Source of the DNA: Bifidobacterium tissieri
GTDB lineage: Bacteria; Actinomycetota; Actinomycetes; Actinomycetales; Bifidobacteriaceae
Assembly (NCBI RefSeq): GCF_002259645.1
Contig: NZ_MWWV01000005.1
Span: forward strand, 1 to 64,000
DNA: 64,000 bases
Direction of reading: 5' to 3'
Position numbers and translations under genes: made by a program. The notes under the pieces are model-generated. The model was not told the origin of the DNA and ran no database searches. It was given only the letters and a program-made list of their open reading frames with translations. Each line of letters opens with the position of its first letter. Positions within the stretch are counted from its first letter, which is position 1. Shown here piece after piece: positions 55,708 to 64,000 of this stretch.

Positions 55708-56667
55708 TCAGGCCTTCGGTGCTCCCGTCGCGCCCGGTGCACGCGTCTTCGGTGTGCGTCCGTTGCCGTTCCTGCGTCGCATGGCGGCGGCGACGCCGCC
55801 GATCACGAGCGTGACGCCCATGACCACCAGCGCGACGATTGCGAAGATCGTCCACATGCTCAACGACATGGAGAATCCGAACAGCCAGCTGCCGCCGAGC
55901 CCGCCGAGCGCGAACAGTGCGATCAGCGCGCCCCAGATGATCGTGGGCGTGCTTGGGCCCTTACGATATTCGATGCGCGGCGGATACTGCTGGCCGATGT
56001 TCGGCGCGTACTGGTTCCAGCCCGGATAGTTCTGATACTGCGGGCCCGCCGTGGCCTGCGCGGTGTTGCCGGAACCGGGGTAGTTGTTGCGTTGAGCCTC
56101 GTTCGCGTAGCCCTGCGCGGCGGCCTGTTGCTGGCTCCACGCGGCCTGCTGCGGATTCATCGGCTGCTCCGGCGACGCGGACCATGCCTGTTCCGGGCTC
56201 GGTGCGGGTGTGGGCGTTGGGTTCGGCATGGGTGCCGGCGTGGGGAACGGTGTTGGAGAAGCGGGGGCGGCGGGCGCGGTTGCAGGGCCTTCGGCAGCCG
56301 GCAGCGGTTCCTCGGACACCGACGACGGCGTGGTCTCCGGCGAGAACGGGCCCGGCTGCTCGTATTCCGTTCCGGCAAGCGTCACGTCGGGCTTGCCGAC
56401 GATCGGCTGCGTCGGCAGCGTGTCGGCGGTATCGCCATTGCCGTCAGTCGTGCTGGCGATCGGCGTTGCGCCCACCGGCGGCATGGTCTCCGTCGGTGCG
56501 TTCTGCGCCTTGATGCGATCAGGGTCGAGCGTCTGCGTGGGTGCCTCGCTGGCTGAATCGCCGACCGTGCCGGTGCCGTTGACCGTGGCATTGCCATCAG
56601 CCGTGCCGTTGCCGCCGACCGGCATCACCGTTGTCTTCTGATCATTCTGCGGATCGATGGTGGTCAT
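55708..56667 (-). CDS. Proline-rich membrane protein, function unknown
   Basis: A 319-aa protein. The first about 230 residues are low-complexity (Thr/Pro/Ala/Gln/Asn) without motifs. Two membrane helices follow (GALIALFALGGLGGSWLFGF and MWTIFAIVALVVMGVTLVIGG), then a basic tail (AAMRRRNGNGRTPKTRAPG). AAGGAG precedes the ATG. The next gene upstream on the same strand is the PspC-domain protein (70 bases), whose N-terminal part is similarly Asn/Pro-rich, so the two may form an operon linked to envelope stress. No signal peptide. Confidence 0.75.
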   Translation of the reverse strand: MTTIDPQNDQKTTVMPVGGNGTADGNATVNGTGTVGDSASEAPTQTLDPDRIKAQNAPTETMPPVGATPIASTTDGNGDTADTLPTQPIVGKPDVTLAGTEYEQPGPFSPETTPSSVSEEPLPAAEGPATAPAAPASPTPFPTPAPMPNPTPTPAPSPEQAWSASPEQPMNPQQAAWSQQQAAAQGYANEAQRNNYPGSGNTAQATAGPQYQNYPGWNQYAPNIGQQYPPRIEYRKGPSTPTIIWGALIALFALGGLGGSWLFGFSMSLSMWTIFAIVALVVMGVTLVIGGVAAAMRRRNGNGRTPKTRAPGATGAPKA

Positions 56668-56737
56668 GATGTCTCCTTAAAAAATCTCGTCGTCGAAACT
56701 ATTGATGACTGCGTGTGTGATGATTGTGCGCAACGGC

Positions 56738-58135
56738 TCAGTCGTCGTATCCGTTGAAACGACCATCGGACGTGCCGACGGAGATGTTGGAAAAGGCCGA
56801 GTCTCCGGTGAGCACAAGCGCGTTATCGTGATCGGCGTCTTCCCACGTCTTCAGTGCGCCGTAGTTGATGGTGGAACTGAACGTGTTGTCGACGTTCGAC
56901 ACGACCTGGCACCCGGCGGGCAGTTCGATCTCAAGGTCAGAGAAGGCCATGTCAAGGCCCAGATCGCCGGTGGGGCAGTTGGACCCGGGATGGGTGCTGC
57001 TCCAGTCGGTCAGGTCGAGCTCGACGGACGAGAACGCGATATCCAGTCCGGTGCTCTGCAACGTGTCGAGATCACCGGAATAGTAGGTGCGGTCGGAGAA
57101 CGTCACTTCGGTGCCGTAGGTCGATCCGGCCACATAGTTCGCGCCGGGCAGGGCGACGTACGCGCACATCGAGGCGATCAGTGCCACGATCGTCAGCGGA
57201 ATCAGGCCTCCGGACTTGCGGCCGGTGAAACCGACGACGATCGTGATCAGGCCGAGCAGGAACGTGACCGCCAGAATCCAGAGGGACACCATCGTGATCA
57301 CGTTCGGCAGTTCGAAGCGGCGGACGAACGCCATCAGCGCGATGAGGCCGGCCAGCGACAGCAGGATCAGGCCGGAGACGACGCCCACCACCACCGGGCC
57401 GGCGGGCTTGCGGCGGTAGATCACATTGGGCTGTGCGGGTTGCGGCGCGGTGTTGTAGTACGGGGCCGGGCCGGGCTGCGGCGTGAACGGCTGCTGCGGC
57501 ATCGGACCGTAGTTCGCGCCCGGCGTGCTGGGGTTCGGATTCGGCGTGGGCATCGCAGGGCCTCCCATCGGAGTCGGGTTCGTTGAGTTGGTCGGGTTGC
57601 CGGGGTCGGTCGCGCCGCCACCGAATCCTCCGAAATCGGGGCCGGGACCGGCGTCGGGATTCGGCTGACTGCCTCCGGGGTTCTTGTTCTGGTCGCGGTT
57701 GTACAGCAGGATCGCGGCGACGATCAGCGCCACGAACAGCGGGATCGAAATGAACGGCACGGCGAACACACTGCCGGGGCAGCCGACGAGCATGAACAGG
57801 ATCGACATCCAGAACGGCGCGGGGAACCGGCCGTTGATCAGCGCGTCCTCGGCGATGATCGTGCCGTCACGCTCGTCGGGGAGCAGAAACCATGCCAGAC
57901 CGTAGAGCAGTGCGCCGAATCCGGCCGCGCAGAAGAACGCGAACCAGATGATGCGGATGATCAGCGGATCCCAGCCGAGACGGTTGGCGATCGCGCCGGA
58001 TACACCACCCACCCAGCGGTTGGTGCTGCGACGGAGCCCGAGCGAACGGACCCAGTTGAAGAACCGGCTGCCCGCCGGAGGGTTCGGATTCGGATTGGCG
58101 TACTGGTTCGGATTGAATGGATTGCTTGACGTCAT
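56738..58135 (-). CDS. PspC-domain (LiaF-like) membrane protein
   Basis: A 465-aa protein. An Asn/Pro-rich start is followed by a PspC domain (about residues 25-95: RSLGLRRSTNRWVGGVSGAIA and FFCAAGFGALLYGLAWFLLPDE), then more helices. A Pro/Gly/Asn-rich linker leads to a second helix block. The C-terminal beta-rich part has repeated acidic turns (FSDRTYYSGDLDTLQSTGLD, VELDLTDWS, MAFSDLEIELPAG), like the LiaF/DUF4097-type sensor domain. The ATG at 58135 has AGGGAG 9 bases upstream. It is divergent from a histidine kinase/response regulator pair, the arrangement seen in LiaFSR-like envelope-stress systems. Confidence 0.88.
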   Translation of the reverse strand: MTSSNPFNPNQYANPNPNPPAGSRFFNWVRSLGLRRSTNRWVGGVSGAIANRLGWDPLIIRIIWFAFFCAAGFGALLYGLAWFLLPDERDGTIIAEDALINGRFPAPFWMSILFMLVGCPGSVFAVPFISIPLFVALIVAAILLYNRDQNKNPGGSQPNPDAGPGPDFGGFGGGATDPGNPTNSTNPTPMGGPAMPTPNPNPSTPGANYGPMPQQPFTPQPGPAPYYNTAPQPAQPNVIYRRKPAGPVVVGVVSGLILLSLAGLIALMAFVRRFELPNVITMVSLWILAVTFLLGLITIVVGFTGRKSGGLIPLTIVALIASMCAYVALPGANYVAGSTYGTEVTFSDRTYYSGDLDTLQSTGLDIAFSSVELDLTDWSSTHPGSNCPTGDLGLDMAFSDLEIELPAGCQVVSNVDNTFSSTINYGALKTWEDADHDNALVLTGDSAFSNISVGTSDGRFNGYDD

Positions 58136-58412
58136 GATGCTCATCTCCCTGAGGATCCCAGAGGATCGTTCGCTCGTGATTCCTTGTTGATTCCATTCCA
58201 CCGCAGAATCGTGTCGACCGCTATGGGGGAACACCCTGAAAGAACCCTGAACCATGGGGGACGCACCCCGAATCCCCCATATCACCCCGAACGGCATTGC
58301 TACGCTGGAGTGCAGGATAACCGCGACGACACCGATCGTCGTTCCTGAATCATGACGACTCGTGATGATCATGACGGTGATCCGCAACTGAAGATATGCA
58401 AGGGGGATGTGA

Positions 58413-59723
58413 ATGAACGGTCAGCATGGCATACCGCCGACGCAGCCGCCGACGGATCGGCAGGATCCCAGGCCATCACAGACCCCGCCAACCCCTCCGG
58501 TATTCGATTCACCGTTGCGCCGCACCACGCTGAGTTCGCTCGTCGACGCCGCCAGCCGTGCGGCCAACGCCACCCGACCGGTCCGGCCGGCCACCATCGG
58601 TGTGGTCATCGCGTTGATCGGCGTACTCGCCGTCGGACTGGGCGTCTGGGGGATCCTCTCCGGGCTGCCCATACAGATCGTGCTCGGCCTCGCCCTGGTA
58701 TTCGTCGGCGTGGCCGTCGGATGGGCACAGATGAGCTTCATCATGGACGACCGGCTCCACCCCGAAGTCCACACCGGCAGATTCGCCGTCGTCGTGACCG
58801 CGGGCAGCATCGCCGTCACCATCGCCGGTGTCCTCGTCATGTTCAGCCTGACCATGCAATTGGGAACGCTGCTCAAAGGCGCGCTCGCAGGACTCGTCAT
58901 GATCGCGGCGCTCGCCGTCATCATCGCCCCCTGGTGGATCAGCCTGATCGCCGATCTAGGTAAACAACGGGCGCAGACCGCCCGCGAGGAGCTCCGCGCC
59001 GACATCGCCGCACGACTGCATGACTCCGTGCTGCAGACGCTCGCCCTGATCCAACTGCAATCGTCGGATTCCGCCAAGGTGGCGGCGCTCGCCCGCGCAC
59101 AGGAACGTGAACTGCGCGAATGGCTGTACGGCGATCCGGAATCCACCGCGGCATCCGCGGCAGCGGCGTCTTCGGGTGCGGGACCCGCTGGTATGAGCGC
59201 TGCGGCAATGGCATCCGGGGCGGGATTTCCTAGTACCTCGCCGATCCCTCAACGGCCGGCATTCCCGTCGGCATCGTCTACGAACGCGTCCGTGACCGCG
59301 TCTATCCCGGCCGCATCCATGCGCAATGCCGCCGCTCCGGAACCGTTCTCCCGCGTACTCAAACGCGTCGTCGCCAATGTGGAGGACTCGTGCGAGCGCC
59401 CGATCGATGTGGTGACTGTCGGCGAATGCGCGACGGTGCAGGAATTATCGTCGTTGCTCGATGCCGCCGCCGAGGCCATGACCAACGCGGCCCGGCATGG
59501 CGCTCCGCCGATCTCCGTCTATATGGAGGCGAACGATGTCAAAGTACAGGTGTTCGTGCGCGATCACGGGGACGGTTTCGACGTGAACGCATTGCCGGCC
59601 GGGCACCTTGGGGTCAAGGAGTCGATCATCGGCCGCATGCGGCGGTCTGGGGGCACGGCCGAGATCGTCTCGCGGCCCGGTTGGGGTACGGAGGTCCGTC
59701 TTTCCCAGCCGTTGCAGCGGTAA
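58413..59723 (+). CDS. LiaS/NarL-type sensor histidine kinase
   Basis: A 436-aa sensor kinase. Four membrane helices lie between about residues 62 and 178 with very short outer loops, so it senses within the membrane. The HisKA_3 dimer domain has the phospho-acceptor His203 in AARLHDSVLQTLALIQ. A Ala/Ser-rich insert (about 245-300) separates it from the ATPase domain, with N-box EAMTNAARHG, G1-type VRDHGDGFD and G2-type GLxESIxGR (here GVKESIIGRMR) elements. It lies divergent from the PspC gene and 72 bases before its response regulator. Probably an envelope-stress sensor. Confidence 0.92.
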   Translation: MNGQHGIPPTQPPTDRQDPRPSQTPPTPPVFDSPLRRTTLSSLVDAASRAANATRPVRPATIGVVIALIGVLAVGLGVWGILSGLPIQIVLGLALVFVGVAVGWAQMSFIMDDRLHPEVHTGRFAVVVTAGSIAVTIAGVLVMFSLTMQLGTLLKGALAGLVMIAALAVIIAPWWISLIADLGKQRAQTAREELRADIAARLHDSVLQTLALIQLQSSDSAKVAALARAQERELREWLYGDPESTAASAAAASSGAGPAGMSAAAMASGAGFPSTSPIPQRPAFPSASSTNASVTASIPAASMRNAAAPEPFSRVLKRVVANVEDSCERPIDVVTVGECATVQELSSLLDAAAEAMTNAARHGAPPISVYMEANDVKVQVFVRDHGDGFDVNALPAGHLGVKESIIGRMRRSGGTAEIVSRPGWGTEVRLSQPLQR

Positions 59724-59795
59724 GGAAACGTGACGCGGTCCGGCGGCGCAGTAAGGTGAGGAATGATGTCGAGGAACGACAAGGAGGAACGGGGA

Positions 59796-60638
59796 ATGAC
59801 GCAGTCAATGGGGACGGATGCGGCACAGTCAAGTCGGTTGGCACAGTCGGATCAGTCGGCGCCCAAGACGACCGCAATCCAGTCGGATACGGCAGTCAAA
59901 CGATCCGTGCGCATCGGCGTGGTTGATGATCATGATCTGTTTCGTGCGGGGGTGATCGCGGCCATCACCGCCGGCTCCGACGACATTGAGATCGTCGGAC
60001 AGGCGGGGGACGTGCAGTCGTCGGTCCGTATGATCGCCGAAACCCGTCCTGACGTGGTGCTGCTCGACGTGCATGTGCCCGGCGGCGAGGGCGGCGGCGG
60101 ATCCGAGATCATTCTGCGTAGCATGCCGTACGCGCCGCATACCCTGTATCTGGCACTGTCCGTGTCCGATTCGCCGACCGACGTGGGCGCGGTGATCCGT
60201 GCCGGCGCCCGCGGCTATGTGACCAAGACGATCACCGCGCCGGACCTCATCGCGTCGATTCATCAGGTGGCGGAGGGCTATGCGGTGTTCAGTCCGAAGC
60301 TGGCCGGATTCGTGCTCAATGCGCTTGGTCCGGGCAGTCCGCAGGGCGGTGTTCAGGGTGCCACGCCCGACCCGAGCGCCGACTACAACCCTTACGCACA
60401 GCCGACGCCGACTGCGGCACCGGTGCCGGACGACGACATCGATATCGACGTGCTCAGCCCGCGCGAACAGGAGGTCATGCGGCTCATCGCCCGCGGCTAC
60501 TCCTACAAGGAGGTGGCCGCCGAACTGTTCATCTCGGTCAAGACCGTGGAAACGCACGTCTCCAAGGTCTTGCGGAAGCTGCAGCTCTCCAACCGCGGCG
60601 AACTCGCCCGCTGGGCCGCCTATCGTCGCATCGTCTGA
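59796..60638 (+). CDS. NarL/LuxR-type response regulator
   Basis: A 280-aa DNA-binding response regulator. The receiver domain starts at about residue 38 (RIGVVDDHDLFRAGV) with phospho-acceptor Asp91 in VVLLDVHVPGGEG and the switch Lys in YVTKTITAPDL. A linker rich in Pro and Gln follows. The C-terminal LuxR HTH reads LSPREQEVMRLIARGYSYKEVA and ISVKTVETHVSKVLRKL. The ATG at 59796 is preceded by GGAACGGGG; an ATG at 59763 is possible. It is the partner of the histidine kinase. Confidence 0.93.
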   Translation: MTQSMGTDAAQSSRLAQSDQSAPKTTAIQSDTAVKRSVRIGVVDDHDLFRAGVIAAITAGSDDIEIVGQAGDVQSSVRMIAETRPDVVLLDVHVPGGEGGGGSEIILRSMPYAPHTLYLALSVSDSPTDVGAVIRAGARGYVTKTITAPDLIASIHQVAEGYAVFSPKLAGFVLNALGPGSPQGGVQGATPDPSADYNPYAQPTPTAAPVPDDDIDIDVLSPREQEVMRLIARGYSYKEVAAELFISVKTVETHVSKVLRKLQLSNRGELARWAAYRRIV

Positions 60639-60790
60639 TGCGGCACCGGTGGTCAGCGGCCAGTGTCAGTGGTCAATGAGCAGTGGTCAGTGGCCACTAA
60701 GCAATGGCCAATGAGCAACTGAAACGTTCCATAAGCAACTGAACAGCCGAAAAGTGAGATAGACCACCAAAAATGAGACCGCTCCCTCTG
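60639..60790. repeat. CAGTGGTCA-type short repeats after the response regulator
   Basis: Diverged tandem copies of CAGTGGTCA(G/A)T(G/G)(G/A) and ATGAGCA(A/G) run from about 60650 to 60740. No T-run terminator is seen. The remaining spacer to 60968 carries type B element 3 and the leuA promoter region. Confidence 0.5.
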
Positions 60791-60870
60791 TAGTGTGATC
60801 ACACTAAAAAATGCGGGTGTTGGAATTTCAACGTTTGGGGGGCATTGGTCACGATAGTGTGATCACACTA
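60791..60870. repeat. Type B intergenic element 3
   Basis: A complete copy: left arm TAGTGTGATCACACTA (60791-60806), core GTTGGAATTTCAACG (60819-60833), right arm TAGTGTGATCACACTA (60855-60870). Arms are identical to each other and to those at 608-623 and 15822-15837. It lies 100 bases before the leuA start, so it could affect leuA transcription. Confidence 0.75.
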
Positions 60871-60923
60871 AGGAATGGGGAGGAGTGTAAACCCCCAGCG
60901 TTTCTGTTGTTGCCGGCTTGTAG

Positions 60924-62888
<1,965 letters not shown>

Positions 62889-62968
62889 TGTTCCGATAGG
62901 TTCCGCCGATGCCGCGCTCCGTCGTGCTTGACGGGGCGGCGGCTGAGGAGCCCACAATACGATATGAA

Positions 62969-63016
62969 AACGCCTGAGGGGCCGATCCTGTAATGGGATC
63001 GGACCCTCAGGCGTTA
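62969..63016. terminator. Terminator of leuA, also usable on the minus strand
   Basis: AACGCCTGAGGGGCCGATCC pairs with GGATCGGACCCTCAGGCGTT (one mismatch) around a 6-base loop. On the minus strand it is followed by TTTTCATATCG, on the plus strand by AGTCGTTAG. Confidence 0.85.
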
Positions 63017-63107
63017 GTCGTTAGCCGTTAGGGCTGTGTGCGTAGACGTTGTGGGCATGTCTCGGGCACTTGGCACTTGACGGCTGGCACTTGACGGCTG
63101 GCACTCA

Positions 63108-63152
63108 GTTGACTGGTTGTGAATGTTCGTTGACGTGCACAACCAGTCAACC
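63108..63152. terminator. Hairpin after the PBP gene
   Basis: GTTGACTGGTTGTG (63108-63121) pairs with CACAACCAGTCAAC (63139-63152) across a 17-base loop. It lies about 30 bases beyond the PBP stop. Two and a half direct copies of GGCACTTGACGGCT (63070-63106) lie beside it. Confidence 0.65.
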
Positions 63153-63183
63153 AATCAACGTGCACCCACAACCAGCCTCCGGA

Positions 63184-64000
63184 TCAGTTGCCGATGTTGA
63201 TATCGGGAACGCTGATATTCCCGTCTCCGATTCCGGTGTTGCCGGTTCCCGTGCCACCGCCCGTTCCCGTGCCGCCGGTGTTGCCACCAGTTCCGGTACC
63301 GTTCTCGGTGCTGCCGGTTCCGGACCCGGTGCCGGTTCCCGTGCCGCCGCCCGTGCCGGTGCCACCGGTGCTGCCGGTTCCGGTGCTCGGCGTGGTTCCG
63401 GTTCCGGTGTTGCCGGTTCCCGTGCCGTTCTCAGTGCCGGTTCCCGTACCACCACTGTTCTCGGTTCCGGTGGAGGTGCCTTCACCGGTGGTGTCGGTGC
63501 TGTCGGACTGGTTCTTGCTGGTGCTGCCGGACGACGAGCCGGACGACGAGGAGCTCTTCCTGCTGCCGGTTCCCCAGGTACCGTCGGGGCCGCCGATGGT
63601 ACCGGTGTCCTTGGCGGTGGGGAAGTCCTCATCCTTGGCATCCGCCAGCGCCTGCTTCATGTACTGGGTGAACATATGCGCCGGGTATCCCGAACCGTGG
63701 CTGTAGCCGGCGAAGGTCGGGACCTCCTGTGCGGAGCCGTCGCTGCCCGGATACCAGATGGCCATGTAGGTGAGCACGGAGGGCGTGAAGCCCACGAAGC
63801 TCGCCGCCTTGCTGTCGTTTGCCGTACCGGACTTACCGGCCATGGTGATGCCGATCGACCTGGCTTCCTTACCCGTACCGGACTGGATGGTGCCGGTCAT
63901 GGCCTTGGTCACCAGCGCCACGTCGTTGGCGTCGAACACGCGCTCGGACGACGTGGAGGACGTGTACAGGGCCTTGTTGCTGCCATCGGTCACCTTGTTC
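63184..64000 (-). CDS. Penicillin-binding protein, C-terminal part (cut by window edge)
   Basis: At least 271 residues of the C-terminal part of a peptidoglycan transpeptidase, probably a class A (bifunctional) PBP. The transpeptidase KTG motif appears as [21 protein letters not shown], preceded by [17 protein letters not shown], as in PBP1-type enzymes. The [14 protein letters not shown] segment is the usual end of the domain. It continues as a 130-residue Gly/Thr/Ser/Asn-rich tail, outside the membrane, with GTGTGG-type repeats. The SxxK nucleophile lies off the window. Ser/Thr-rich tails of this kind are plausible O-glycosylation targets of the mannosyltransferase in this window (inference). 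Confidence 0.9.
   Translation of the reverse strand, partial: NKVTDGSNKALYTSSTSSERVFDANDVALVTKAMTGTIQSGTGKEARSIGITMAGKSGTANDSKAASFVGFTPSVLTYMAIWYPGSDGSAQEVPTFAGYSHGSGYPAHMFTQYMKQALADAKDEDFPTAKDTGTIGGPDGTWGTGSRKSSSSSGSSSGSTSKNQSDSTDTTGEGTSTGTENSGGTGTGTENGTGTGNTGTGTTPSTGTGSTGGTGTGGGTGTGTGSGTGSTENGTGTGGNTGGTGTGGGTGTGNTGIGDGNISVPDINIGN

Overview
The window is a high-GC, gene-dense piece of an actinobacterial chromosome, most likely Bifidobacterium. The basis is the look of the proteins (LeuA, FtsY with an acidic Ala/Pro linker, a PBP with a Gly/Thr tail, actinobacterial Tad pilins) and the gene neighbourhoods; I could not run a search. Most genes are core housekeeping genes. The accessory parts are an IS481-type transposase fragment at the left edge, a GrpE-like/Hsp70/Ser-Thr kinase cassette at 19.5-24.0 kb, and a set of unusual intergenic repeat elements.

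Layout. 1-0.6 kb: 5' part of an IS481-like transposase and its end repeats. 1.1-6.4 kb: two overlapping YhgE/Pip-type membrane proteins. 6.6-9.4 kb: alpha/beta hydrolase, TetR regulator, small membrane protein. 9.9-15.5 kb: ftsY, then the nitrogen module amt-glnK-glnD, in which GlnD has no C-terminal ACT domains. 16-19.1 kb: a MATE exporter, a gene-free 1.2 kb stretch with a dense DnaA-box cluster, and a YbjN-domain protein. 19.5-24.0 kb: GrpE-like factor, lidless Hsp70, membrane-anchored Ser/Thr kinase. 24.0-32.3 kb: dnaB, murT-gatD, a phasin-like protein, an AarF/UbiB kinase, a HAD phosphatase. 32.5-36.6 kb: GH31 alpha-glucosidase divergent from its likely LacI-type regulator. 36.8-41.5 kb: tRNA-Ala(CGC), DedA protein, NrtR-like regulator, protein O-mannosyltransferase, candidate structured RNA. 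41.6-47.0 kb: a Tad/Flp pilus operon. 47.1-54.6 kb: FNT channel, dnaX, recR, aspartokinase split into catalytic and ACT genes, asd. 54.9-60.6 kb: DUF5701-like protein, proline-rich membrane protein, PspC/LiaF-like protein divergent from a histidine kinase/response regulator pair. 61-64 kb: leuA and the 3' part of a penicillin-binding protein.

The most unusual signal is between the genes. A 16-bp palindrome, consensus CGTTGSAATTYCAACG, occurs ten times, always intergenic. Around it lie inverted copies of one of three unrelated repeat units: A, GTTACGTGGGCCG; B, TAGTGTGATCACACTA; C, a CAGAACTTGGAGATT-type unit. One constant centre with interchangeable arms suggests a modular family of intergenic elements that I do not recognise. 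A fourth repeat unit (D) sits beside one B element, and the IS481-like element appears to have landed in or beside another.
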